Positions 15,950 to 24,716 of a stretch of DNA of 64,000 nucleotides are shown piece after piece. Source of the stretch: Variovorax sp. PMC12 (GTDB lineage: Bacteria; Pseudomonadota; Gammaproteobacteria; Burkholderiales; Burkholderiaceae_C); NCBI RefSeq assembly GCF_003019815.1, contig NZ_CP027773.1, positions 4,490,501 through 4,554,500 of the forward strand, written 5' to 3'. The notes below the pieces were generated by a model. It was not told where the DNA came from. It did no database searches and worked only from the letters and a program-made list of their open reading frames with translations. Each line of letters begins with the position of its first letter. Position 1 is the stretch's first letter. The translations under genes and the position numbers were made by a program.

Positions 15950-18268
15950 ATGGACAGCTTTGCCTGGGTCAACGACCTGTCGGACCGGCTCGAGGAAGAA
16001 GGCCAGCAGCGCCTGGCCTACCTGATTCACGACGTGCCGCACCAGCAGTTCCAGGGCAACCATGCGCTGGTCGAGGCGCTGGTGCCCGAGGCGCTCGCCA
16101 GCGCGCGCGGACTCGACATTCCGTGGCTCGACGTGTACTTCAAGCACTGGCTGTGCGCCTCGCGCGTGGCGCGCCACCACGGCGAGTCGCAGCTCGGCGA
16201 AGTGGTCGATGCCTACGAGCGGGCGCACCAGGAAAAGACCCAGGGCTGCCCGCAGAGCGTGTGCGTCACGCAGGACCTGGTGGCCACCTACGCGAACGTC
16301 GACGGCCCCGGCTGGGCCGGCGAGCGCCTCGCGGCCTGCGACGAGACGCTGGCGCGCATCGACCCCAGCTGGGGCTGCTTCGGCTGCCTGAGCATCGAGC
16401 GCGCCAATGCCATGGGCGACCAGGGCCAGCCGCGCGAGGCCGTGCTCTACCTGAAGAGTCAGCGCGACGCTCAGCGCCGCGCCGGCGAGGAAGTGACCAC
16501 GCTGTTCGTCACCACCGAGGTCGAGCAATGGCTCGCGGCCGGCGACCCGCACACCGCGCTCAAGCTGCTCGACGACTCCGAGGACGAAGCCGACGAGGAC
16601 GACCGCCGCGAGCAGTCGACCCGCCTGCTGCAGCGCAGCCGCGCGCTCGTGCTGGCCGGCCAGCCGCAGGCCGGGTGGGACCTGCTGCCGGAATTCGGCG
16701 ACATCGAGGTGGCCGACCATGTGTCGTGGTGCCGCGCCGCCGTCGCGGCCGCGCGCGCGCTGCCGGAGCTCAACACGCCCGCGCTGGGCCACGCGCTGTG
16801 GACCACCATCGAGCACCTGCACACCGTCGGCAGCCACCGGCTGCTGATCGACCTTGCGCTGGCCCAGGCCGAGCTGGCCGGCGCGCGGCAGGTGCCGTGG
16901 CTGGCCGCGCAGGCCGTGGCGCGTGCGCGCCACCACGTGCCGTTGCTGCGCGAGGACTTCGGTGCCGCCGACAAGGTGCGGCGTGCCGAGCAGGCGCTCG
17001 CCGCCGTGACACCGAAGCCCGCGCCGAGCGCGCCCGAATCGCTTCCCGACTGGCTGCGTTCGCCCGAGGCCGAGGGCCTGTCGAACGAGACCGTCATCCA
17101 GTGGCTGGAGCAGGCGCACCAGGCGCTGCCCGGCGACGAGGGGCTGGCGATGATGCTGGCCTCCGCGCTGTCGAACTACGGCTGCCACGACGAGGCGCGC
17201 AGCCGGCTGCAGGCCATGGTGCTGGCGGCGCCGCAATCGGTGGCGCTGCAGAACCACTGGTTCGGCCTGTGCTTCAGCGCCGGCGACCTGGGCGCCATCG
17301 AGGAACAGGCGCGACGCATCGAGGCCGCGCAGCCGGCCATGGCCGCCTGGTACCGCGCGCGCATCGCCTTCCGCGAAGGGCGCTACACGCAGGTCGGGCC
17401 GCTGGTCGAGCAGGTGCTGGCGCACGACCCCGAGGCCACGGCCACGCGCCGGCTGTGGGCCGACGCGGCCATGGAACTGAAGGACTTCGACACGGCCGTG
17501 GCCCAGCGCCGCATGGTGCTGGCCGCCGACGATGCGCCCGAGCCTGGCCGCCGCTGGGAGCTGCTAATCGCCGCCACCGCGGCGCGCCAGTGGGCCGACG
17601 TGCGCGCGCAGGCCCGCGCGCTCGAGATGGAACTCGAAGCCGGCCAGCCCGACGATGCCGAGGTCGAGGAAGACTGGGGCCTGGTCTACCTGCGCTGCGA
17701 GGAAAACGGCCGCGAGCGCGACGTGCTCGCGCGCCGCACCGGCCCGGCCACCGCGCGCATCGTGCAGCCCTCGCCGCGCGGCCTCGAGCAGCGCCTGGGC
17801 GACTGGGTGGTGTTCGAGCCCAGGCTGGCGGAGCAGCCGCCCGAGGACGAGGAAGAACTGCGCACCTACACCCGCGTCTTCACCGCGCCCGTGCACCTGC
17901 TGGAGAAGGGCCCCTACGGCCCGAGCTACATGATCGACGGCGTGCACCCCGGCGAGGAAAGCGTGAGCGCCCTGCGCGACGCGCTCCACGAGGCGGGCTG
18001 GAGCACCTGGCAGTACAGCAACGACAACTATCGCGTGAGCGACGCCGAAGCGGATGACGCGGACGAAGAAGACGAACACGACGAAGACGACGACCTCCCC
18101 GGCCTCTACCTCGCCGTGACCGCGCCCGCCAGCGTGCCGCCGCGCGCCATTGCCGCGCGCGTGGCTGCGCTGTGCAAGGGCCATCAGCTGTGCTGGACCG
18201 AGCTGGCCCGCGCGGCCGGCGAGCCGACCGAATGGCACGAGGCCATGGAAGCGCGCTACGGTCTCTGA
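15950..18268 (+). CDS. TPR-like repeat protein with acidic tract
   Basis: A 772-residue protein of paired helices spread over most of its length, for example IQWLEQAHQALPGDEGLAMMLASALSNYG (broken into two helices) and ARRIEAAQPAMAAWYRARIAF, typical of TPR-like solenoids. Near residue 700 there is a strongly acidic tract (EADDADEEDEHDEDDD), followed by a small C-terminal domain. It begins with WVNDLSDRLEEEG after GAGAGG. There is no enzyme motif. TPR proteins commonly dock on HSP90 or form scaffolds, and the gene directly follows the HSP90 paralogue, so a cochaperone or scaffold role in the cluster is inferred. I do not recognise a named family. Confidence 0.8.
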   Translation: MDSFAWVNDLSDRLEEEGQQRLAYLIHDVPHQQFQGNHALVEALVPEALASARGLDIPWLDVYFKHWLCASRVARHHGESQLGEVVDAYERAHQEKTQGCPQSVCVTQDLVATYANVDGPGWAGERLAACDETLARIDPSWGCFGCLSIERANAMGDQGQPREAVLYLKSQRDAQRRAGEEVTTLFVTTEVEQWLAAGDPHTALKLLDDSEDEADEDDRREQSTRLLQRSRALVLAGQPQAGWDLLPEFGDIEVADHVSWCRAAVAAARALPELNTPALGHALWTTIEHLHTVGSHRLLIDLALAQAELAGARQVPWLAAQAVARARHHVPLLREDFGAADKVRRAEQALAAVTPKPAPSAPESLPDWLRSPEAEGLSNETVIQWLEQAHQALPGDEGLAMMLASALSNYGCHDEARSRLQAMVLAAPQSVALQNHWFGLCFSAGDLGAIEEQARRIEAAQPAMAAWYRARIAFREGRYTQVGPLVEQVLAHDPEATATRRLWADAAMELKDFDTAVAQRRMVLAADDAPEPGRRWELLIAATAARQWADVRAQARALEMELEAGQPDDAEVEEDWGLVYLRCEENGRERDVLARRTGPATARIVQPSPRGLEQRLGDWVVFEPRLAEQPPEDEEELRTYTRVFTAPVHLLEKGPYGPSYMIDGVHPGEESVSALRDALHEAGWSTWQYSNDNYRVSDAEADDADEEDEHDEDDDLPGLYLAVTAPASVPPRAIAARVAALCKGHQLCWTELARAAGEPTEWHEAMEARYGL

Positions 18269-18304
18269 GCCCCTGCAACTCCACTTTTTCGACGCACTGA
18301 ACAG

Positions 18305-20650
18305 ATGGGCTCTCCGCTGCACTACTTCGGCATCCGCCACCACGGGCCCGGCTGCGCGCGCAGCCTGCTGCGCGCCTTCGAGTCGCTGCAGCCCGACTGC
18401 ATCCTGGTCGAAGGCCCGCCCGACGCGGAAGGCCTGCTGTCCTTCATGGCGCACGCCGACCTGCGCCCGCCGGTCGCGATGCTGATCCACGCGGGCGAGG
18501 ACACGGGGCTCGCCGCCTTCTACCCCTTCGCCGAGTTCTCGCCCGAATGGCAGGCGCTGCAATGGGGCGTGTCGCGCAACCTGCCGGTGCGCTTCATCGA
18601 CCTGCCGCAGTCGCACCGCATGGCGATCGAGCAGGCCGCGCGCGCCGCCGACGAAGCCGAGGCCGCGAAGGCACAGGAAGCCCCCGGGGCCGAAGCCGGC
18701 GAGCCGCCGGGCGATGACGAACACGACGAAGCACCGGCCTCCGGCGAGGAAGCGGCGCTGCGGCGGATCCCCGACGACCCCTTCGACTGGCTCGCCCATG
18801 CCGCCGGCTATGCCGACGGCGAGAGCTGGTGGAACCACATGGTCGAGGAGCGCGGCGACGGCGAAGACCTGTTCGGCGCCATCGCCGAGGCCATGACGGC
18901 CGTGCGCGCCGAAACACCCGAAGACCGCCGCGGCCCGCGCGCCGCGAAGCGCGAGCAGCTGCGCGAGGCCTTCATGCGGCAATCGATACGCGAAGCCGTC
19001 AAGGCCGGCCACCAGCGCATCGCCGTGGTCTGCGGCGCCTGGCATGTGCCGGCCCTTCAGGGCGCGGCCACCGCCAAGGCCGACGCCGCGCTGCTCAAGG
19101 GCCTGCCCAGGCTCAAGGTGCTGGCCACCTGGGTGCCGTGGACCTATCGCCACCTCACCAGCGCCAGCGGCTACGGCGCGGGCATCGATTCGCCGGGCTG
19201 GTACGAGCACCTGTGGCAGCAGGGCCAGCAGGTGGCGGGCCGCAGCACCGGCTGGCTCGCGCGCGTGGCGCGGCTGCTGCGCGAGCACGACCTCGACTGC
19301 TCTTCCGCCCACCTGATCGAGGCCACGCGCCTGGCCGACACCCTCGCCGCCCTGCGCGAACGCCCCGCGCCCGGCCTGCCCGAACTCGACGAGGCCGTGC
19401 GCAGCGTGATCTGCATGGGCGAGCAGGCGCCGCTCACGCTGATCCGCGAGCGCCTGACCGTCGGCGACCGCATGGGCCAGGTGCCGGCAGAAGTGCCGAC
19501 CGTGCCGCTGCAGCGCGACATCGAGCAGCAGCAAAAAAGCCTGCGCCTGAAGCCGGAAGCCACCGCGCGCACGCTCGACCTCGACCTGCGCCAGCCCAAC
19601 GACCTCGCGCGCAGCCACCTGCTGCACCGGCTGCGCCTGCTCGACCTGCCCTGGGGCGCGCCCACCGTCGGCCAGCGTTCCAGCCGCGGCACCTTCCACG
19701 AGGTGTGGCAGCTGCAGTGGCAGCCCGAATTCGCGCTGCGCATCATCGAGGCCAGCCGCTTCGGCGCGACCCTGGCGCACGCCGCCACCTCGCGCGTGAT
19801 GGAGCAGCTGGCCGGCGAAAGCTCGCTCACCGCGCTGGCCGGGCAGGTCGACACCGTGCTGCTGGCCGACCTGCCAGCGGCGGTGCAGGCCGTGACCCGC
19901 GCGCTCGAAGACCGCGCCGCGCTCACCGGCGACGCGGTGCAGCTCATCGGCGCGGTGCCGCCGCTGGCCAACGTGTTCCGCTACGGCAGCGTGCGCCAGA
20001 CCGACAGCGCGCTGCTGTCGCACGTGCTCGACAGCCTCATCGTGCGCGGCGCCATCGGCCTGCCCATTGCCTGCGGCGCGCTCGACGCCGAAGCGGCCGA
20101 ATCGCTGCGCACCAGCCTCATCGCCGCACACGACGCGGTGCGCCTGCGCGACGGCGAGGAAACCACCGCCGCATGGCGCGGTGCGCTGCGCGCCATCGCC
20201 TTCGGCGAGAGCGCGGCGCCGCTGCTGCGCGGCGTGGCCTGCCGGTTGCTGCTCGACGATGCGCAGATCGACAGCGAAGGTGCCTCGCAGCAGCTCGCGC
20301 GCAATCTCTCGGCCGGCGCTCCGCCGACCGAGGCGGCAGCGTGGCTCGAAGGTTTTCTCAACCGCAACGCGATGGTGCTGCTGCACGACGAGGCCGTGTG
20401 GCCGCTGGTCGACGGCTGGCTGTCGGCGCTCGGCGAAGAACACTTCCTGCAGGTGCTGCCGCTGGTGCGCCGCAGCTTCGCCGACTTCTCGGGCGCCGAC
20501 CGGCGCGCGCTGGGCGAGCGCGCGAAGCGGGGCGCGACGGGTGGAAAAGGCGGCACGGCGGTGGTCGCCACAGCCGCCGCCGAGTGGGACGAATCTCGCG
20601 CGGTGCTCGCGCTGCCGCTGCTGCGGGAACTGCTGGGAGTGAAGGCATGA
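18305..20650 (+). CDS. DUF5682 family protein, possible TraB/Tiki-like hydrolase
   Basis: A 781-residue DUF5682 protein. Its start, HYFGIRHHGPGCARSLL, followed by PDCILVEGPPDAE, is the family signature. This resembles the first motif of the TraB/Tiki superfamily (G-x-H near the N-terminus, then a Glu at the end of the second strand), and RIAVVCGAWHVPAL near residue 245 resembles the later G-x-H motif of the same fold. The catalytic role is inferred, not known. Residues about 115-145 are acidic and disordered. The C-terminal 450 residues are helical. Its stop overlaps the ATG of the vWA gene (ATGA), so these two are translationally coupled. It is expected to act in the cytosol, as no signal peptide is present. 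Confidence 0.85.
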   Translation: MGSPLHYFGIRHHGPGCARSLLRAFESLQPDCILVEGPPDAEGLLSFMAHADLRPPVAMLIHAGEDTGLAAFYPFAEFSPEWQALQWGVSRNLPVRFIDLPQSHRMAIEQAARAADEAEAAKAQEAPGAEAGEPPGDDEHDEAPASGEEAALRRIPDDPFDWLAHAAGYADGESWWNHMVEERGDGEDLFGAIAEAMTAVRAETPEDRRGPRAAKREQLREAFMRQSIREAVKAGHQRIAVVCGAWHVPALQGAATAKADAALLKGLPRLKVLATWVPWTYRHLTSASGYGAGIDSPGWYEHLWQQGQQVAGRSTGWLARVARLLREHDLDCSSAHLIEATRLADTLAALRERPAPGLPELDEAVRSVICMGEQAPLTLIRERLTVGDRMGQVPAEVPTVPLQRDIEQQQKSLRLKPEATARTLDLDLRQPNDLARSHLLHRLRLLDLPWGAPTVGQRSSRGTFHEVWQLQWQPEFALRIIEASRFGATLAHAATSRVMEQLAGESSLTALAGQVDTVLLADLPAAVQAVTRALEDRAALTGDAVQLIGAVPPLANVFRYGSVRQTDSALLSHVLDSLIVRGAIGLPIACGALDAEAAESLRTSLIAAHDAVRLRDGEETTAAWRGALRAIAFGESAAPLLRGVACRLLLDDAQIDSEGASQQLARNLSAGAPPTEAAAWLEGFLNRNAMVLLHDEAVWPLVDGWLSALGEEHFLQVLPLVRRSFADFSGADRRALGERAKRGATGGKGGTAVVATAAAEWDESRAVLALPLLRELLGVKA

Positions 20651-21861
20651 ACACCGACGACACCGTTGCCGCGTCCGCGGACGAGACGCCGCCCTCCACC
20701 GACCGCCTGCAGCGCTGGCGCCTGGTGCTCGGCAGCGAGGCCACGCCCAGCTGCGGCGCCGTGGAAGGCCGGGTCCGCGAGATCGACATGGCGCTCGCCG
20801 CGCTCTACGAGGCCGACGGCCGGCGCGGCCTGGGCCAGGGCGGCCAGCGCGGCGGCCGGGGCGATTCGGCGCCCAGCGTGGCGCGCTGGCTCGGCGACAT
20901 CCGCAAGTACTTTCCAAGCCAGGTGGTGCAGGTGATGCAGCGCGACGCGATGGAGCGGCTCAACCTGCGCCAGATGCTGCTGCAGCCCGAGATGCTCGAG
21001 AACGCCCAGCCCGACGTGCACCTGGTGGCCAGCCTCGTGGCGCTGGCCAGCGTGATTCCCGCGGGCACCAAGGACACCGCGCGCGCCGTGGTGCGCAAGG
21101 TGGTCGAAGAGCTCATGAAGAAGCTCGAGGAGCCGATGCGCAGCGCCGTGAGCGGTGCGCTCAACCGCAGCCAGCGCAACCGCCGCCCGCGCCATTCGGA
21201 GATCGACTGGAACCGCACCATCCGCGCCAACCTGCGCCACTGGCAGCCCGAGTACCGCACGGTAGTGCCGCAGTCGCTGGTCGGCTACGGCCGCAAGGCG
21301 CGGCAGCCGCAGCGCGAGGTGATCCTGTGCATCGACCAGAGCGGCTCCATGGCCGCGTCGGTGGTCTATTCGAGCATCTTCGGCGCCGTCATGGCCAGCC
21401 TGCCGGCGGTGGCGACCAGGCTGGTGGTGTTCGACACCAGCGTGGTCGACATGACCGAGCAGCTGCAGGACCCGGTCGACCTGCTGTTCGGCGTGCAGCT
21501 GGGCGGCGGCACCGACATCAACGGCGCCGTGGGCTACTGCCAGGGCCTCATACGCGAGCCGCGCAACACCATCCTGGTGCTGATCTCCGACCTGTACGAA
21601 GGCGGCGTGGAAGAAAAGCTGCTGCACCGCGCCAACGAGCTGGTCGAGGCCGGCGTGCAGTTCATCGCGCTGCTGGCGCTCAGCGACGAGGGCGCGCCGG
21701 CCTACGACCGCGACCTGGCCGCCAAGCTGGCCGCGCTGGGCGTGCCCTCGTTCGCATGCACGCCCGACGCGTTCCCGGGCCTCATGGCCGCCGCCATCAA
21801 GCGCGAGGACGTGGCGGGCTGGGCCGCTGCACAAGGCCTGAGGACCAGCAGGGCTGGATGA
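20647..21861 (+). CDS. vWA domain protein, last gene of the MoxR cluster
   Basis: A 404-residue protein with a C-terminal von Willebrand A domain. The metal-ion site is complete: D-x-S-x-S in CIDQSGSMAASV (about residue 230), the Thr in GGGTDI and the Asp in LISDLYEGG. The N-terminal 200 residues are helical and basic near RSQRNRRPRHSEIDWNRT. vWA proteins paired with MoxR ATPases (as in RavA-ViaA) act as substrate adaptors or activators. The ATG overlaps the DUF5682 stop. It ends the seven-gene run; the next gene 35 bp later is an unrelated Bug receptor. Confidence 0.92.
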   Translation: MNTDDTVAASADETPPSTDRLQRWRLVLGSEATPSCGAVEGRVREIDMALAALYEADGRRGLGQGGQRGGRGDSAPSVARWLGDIRKYFPSQVVQVMQRDAMERLNLRQMLLQPEMLENAQPDVHLVASLVALASVIPAGTKDTARAVVRKVVEELMKKLEEPMRSAVSGALNRSQRNRRPRHSEIDWNRTIRANLRHWQPEYRTVVPQSLVGYGRKARQPQREVILCIDQSGSMAASVVYSSIFGAVMASLPAVATRLVVFDTSVVDMTEQLQDPVDLLFGVQLGGGTDINGAVGYCQGLIREPRNTILVLISDLYEGGVEEKLLHRANELVEAGVQFIALLALSDEGAPAYDRDLAAKLAALGVPSFACTPDAFPGLMAAAIKREDVAGWAAAQGLRTSRAG

Positions 21862-21895
21862 ACAGGCCCTAACATGGAGGCGGAGACGCCCGCCC

Positions 21896-22894
21896 ATGCC
21901 GCCCATGATCCGCCGCCGACCGCTTCTGCTGCAGCTCCTGTCCACGGCCGCCCTCGCGGCCGGCACGCTGCCCCGCGCCGCGACGGCGCAGCCGCTCTAT
22001 CCCGCCAGGCCCTTCCGCTGGATCGTGCCGTACCCGGCCGGTGCCGGCGCCGACATCGTCGCGCGCACCGTGGGCGCCCAACTCGCCATCGACACCGGGC
22101 AGCCGGTGACCATAGAGAACCGTGCCGGAGGCAACACCGCGCTCGGCGCCATCGAGGCGGCGCGCGCGCCGGCCGACGGCTACACGCTGCTGTCGGCCGA
22201 CAACGGCATGCTGGTGTTCAACCCCGCGATCTACCGCAACCTCAGCTACAACCCCGTGCGCGACTTCGCGCCGGTCACGCTGATGGGCCGGCTGCCGATG
22301 GTGCTGCTGGTCGGCCCGGCCACCGGCGAGAAAGACGCGCGCGCGTTCATCGCCGACGCGCGCGCCTTTCCCGGCAAGGTCAGCTTCGCTTCCGCCGGCA
22401 CCGGCAGCCCGCAGCACCTGGCCATGGAACTGCTCGAGCGCGAGGCCGGGCTGAAGATGGTGCACGTGCCGTATCGCAGCGCGGCGCCCGCGCTGGCCGA
22501 CGTGGCCGGCGGCCAGCTGCCGGCCATGATGTGCGACCTGGCGGCGGCCCGCCGCTTCATCCAGAGCGGCAGGCTGCGCGCGCTGGCGGTGGCCCATCCG
22601 CGCCGGCTGGCGCAACTGCCGGCGGTGCCGACCTTCGCCGAGCTCGGCATGCCGCGCGTCGAGGCCGCCACGCTCATGGGGCTCGTGGTGCCCGTGAACA
22701 CGCCCGGCGAGCTGGTGGCGCGGCTGCAGCAGGCGGTGGCCAGCGCCATCCACAACCCGGCGGTGCTGGCCCGGTTCGCCGAGCTCGGCATCGAGGCCGC
22801 AGGCGACGGGCCCGGCAAGTTCGCTTCGCTGCTGCAGGCCGAAGCGGCGCGCTGGCACCCGCTCATCCGCGACCTCAACCTGGTGCTCGACTGA
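21896..22894 (+). CDS. Bug-family periplasmic receptor (TctC-like)
   Basis: A 332-residue exported receptor of the tripartite tricarboxylate transporter family. Signal peptide about 1-31 (ending RAATAQP). Typical Bug motifs are RWIVPYPAGAGADIVART, VTIENRAGGNTALG, MVHVPYRSAAPAL and SFASAGTGSPQHL. Such proteins bind small carboxylates or amides in the periplasm. No TctA or TctB membrane gene is nearby, which is common in Comamonadaceae and related bacteria, where Bug receptors are greatly expanded. ATG 21905 (third codon later) is an equally possible start. It lies in the same direction as the vWA gene but is probably not functionally linked. Confidence 0.9.
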   Translation: MPPMIRRRPLLLQLLSTAALAAGTLPRAATAQPLYPARPFRWIVPYPAGAGADIVARTVGAQLAIDTGQPVTIENRAGGNTALGAIEAARAPADGYTLLSADNGMLVFNPAIYRNLSYNPVRDFAPVTLMGRLPMVLLVGPATGEKDARAFIADARAFPGKVSFASAGTGSPQHLAMELLEREAGLKMVHVPYRSAAPALADVAGGQLPAMMCDLAAARRFIQSGRLRALAVAHPRRLAQLPAVPTFAELGMPRVEAATLMGLVVPVNTPGELVARLQQAVASAIHNPAVLARFAELGIEAAGDGPGKFASLLQAEAARWHPLIRDLNLVLD

Positions 22895-23008
22895 GCGGCC
22901 CGCGCCTTTACGGCAACTTTGCGCGCAGGCCGCGAAGTTCTCATCCCCGGCTAAGAGTCGCTGCCTAGATTGGCGCATCGCCAGAAAGGGTTGGCGGGGC
23001 GGTGTGCA

Positions 23009-23028
23009 CGGGCAGGCCGGCCTGCCCG
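23009..23028 (+). repeat. 20-bp perfect palindrome before the polysaccharide gene
   Basis: The sequence reads CGGGCAGGCC and then its exact complement, GGCCTGCCCG, ending eight bases before ATG 23037. There is no recognisable Shine-Dalgarno between palindrome and start, so a hairpin here would sit where the ribosome lands. It could be an operator or a leader element. Confidence 0.5.
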
Positions 23029-23036
23029 GAAAAACA

Positions 23037-24716
23037 ATGAAAACTCGCCGGTTCCACCACGTCGTCTTTGCGGACGATTTTTTTCGCTCCGCGGCCAACG
23101 GCCTGACCTACCACGTCGCGAACCGGCGATTCCTGCGTGCTTTCTTCGACACCGCTCTCGGCCGCCTGGGCCTGCCGGTGCAGGAGGTCGCGCCGCTGTC
23201 CGACGGCGGGCGCATCGACGTCGCGCGCCTCATGGCCCGGCTCGACCTGCCCTGCACCCCGGCCGGCTGGGCCCGCGCCTGCATCGCCGACCTGGCGCCG
23301 CTGGCGGGGCGCGACGGCATGCCGGCGTTCGACCCCGGCTGCCTGGTGATCGGCTGGGGGCTGACGCCAGCGCTGCAGCACTGCATCGACCGCGGCGGCG
23401 CCAGCTACCTCGACATCGAGATCGACCCGCGCCGCTTCACCGAGCACCTGCACTTCTGCGCCCGCACCAACGACCCCGCCATCGAGGCCGCGCTGCGCGC
23501 GCGCCGGGTGGACGAGGAGCTGTTCTGGAACCACGCGAGCGTGCTCAAGGGCTACTTCGCCAGGCGCGGCGCCGCTTCGCTGTTCGACCCGCGCCTGCGC
23601 GTGGGGCTGTTCTTCGGCCAGAGCCTGGTTGACCTGTCGCTGGTGGGCGGCGGGCGCACCATGCATCCGGCCAGCGTGATCGCGCCGCTGCGCGAACTGG
23701 CGCGCGGGGTCGACCTGCTGGTCATCAAGCCGCACCCGTACGAGCCCGCGCTGCACGACCTCGCGCCCATCGCACGGGCCATTCCCAACGTCGCGTGGAC
23801 GCAGGAGAACACGTATGCGCTGCTGTCGGCGAACAACGTGCACTTCGCGTCGGCGCTGTCGTCCAGCGTGCTGGCCGAGGCGCGCTATTTCCGCAAGCCC
23901 GCGCACGCGCTGATCCATGCGGACCGCAATGCGCGCTCGCAGCTGCCGGCGGCATGCTCGGGCTGGATGCCGATCGGCGCCGGGCTCGGCGCGATGGACT
24001 TCATGGCCGAGGCCTGCGGCGACATCTCGCCTTTGTCAGCCAATGCCGCCGCCAGCGCATCGGCGTGGCCGGCCGCCGCCATCGAGCAGGCATTCGCGCT
24101 GCGCTGGGGCTTCGACGACAAGAGCCAGGGCCTGCGCGACGTGGCCGAGCTGCGCCTGGACCGGCCCTACATGTTCCATCCCGGCAGCCCCGCGGCCGGC
24201 TGGCTCAGCCACGGCTGGGCCGGCTTCGACGGGGAGGGCGCGCGCAGCGAGGGCGAACTGGCCAGCCTGGTCATACCGCTGCCCGCGCTGGCGCCTTCGC
24301 AATCGCTTGCGGTTTCGCACCAGAGCCCGCACCGCATCGAGGTGCGGGTGGACTACCGCAGCAATGCCAAGGCCACGAGCGTGCACGCCATGTTCGACGG
24401 CGTGGTGCTGCCGGCCCGGCGCGTCACGGGGGCGCGGCGCCGCAGCCTCGTGTTCGACATCGAGGCCGCGGCGGCGCGCAAGTGCCTGGTGCTGCAGTTC
24501 GTGGTGGCGGACACCGGGCGCTCCCTGCCGCGCCGTGCGCTGGCGCGGCCGTCTTTCACGATCAAGCGGCTGCAGGTGTCGCTGCGCATGGGCCGGGGCG
24601 TGGTCTCGGCGCCGCCGAAGGCCACGTCGATGCGATGGGCCGAGATGCATCCGCTGCGCGCGGCGGCCCGCGTGTTCCGCGCGGTGGTCGATTCGGCGCG
24701 CGGGGTCATGGGCTAG
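23037..24716 (+). CDS. Capsule/polysaccharide biosynthesis protein, putative glycosyltransferase
   Basis: A 559-residue soluble protein. Sections such as YLDIEIDPRRFTEHLHF, LLVIKPHPYEPALHDL and LLSANNVHFASALSSSVLAE recall bacterial retaining Kdo-type transferases and capsule synthesis proteins (KpsC/KpsS/WbbB style), in which KPHP is a nucleotide-sugar binding motif. The assignment is by motif, not by known reaction. The C-terminal 170 residues have beta-rich composition and no clear domain. ATG 23037 is chosen; a GTG at 23004 would put a palindrome in the coding region. It converges on a second glycosyltransferase-like gene with 11 bp of overlap. With neighbours it suggests a cell-surface glycan locus. 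Confidence 0.7.
   Translation: MKTRRFHHVVFADDFFRSAANGLTYHVANRRFLRAFFDTALGRLGLPVQEVAPLSDGGRIDVARLMARLDLPCTPAGWARACIADLAPLAGRDGMPAFDPGCLVIGWGLTPALQHCIDRGGASYLDIEIDPRRFTEHLHFCARTNDPAIEAALRARRVDEELFWNHASVLKGYFARRGAASLFDPRLRVGLFFGQSLVDLSLVGGGRTMHPASVIAPLRELARGVDLLVIKPHPYEPALHDLAPIARAIPNVAWTQENTYALLSANNVHFASALSSSVLAEARYFRKPAHALIHADRNARSQLPAACSGWMPIGAGLGAMDFMAEACGDISPLSANAAASASAWPAAAIEQAFALRWGFDDKSQGLRDVAELRLDRPYMFHPGSPAAGWLSHGWAGFDGEGARSEGELASLVIPLPALAPSQSLAVSHQSPHRIEVRVDYRSNAKATSVHAMFDGVVLPARRVTGARRRSLVFDIEAAAARKCLVLQFVVADTGRSLPRRALARPSFTIKRLQVSLRMGRGVVSAPPKATSMRWAEMHPLRAAARVFRAVVDSARGVMG

Noticed and set aside
17564..20917. 1117-residue minus-strand frame opposite the TPR and DUF5682 genes
   Set aside because: Composition typical of antisense GC-rich sequence; sense-strand frames have overlapping starts and stops and family signatures.
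19981..21966. Minus-strand frame opposite DUF5682 and vWA
   Set aside because: No domain; vWA metal site on the plus strand is complete.
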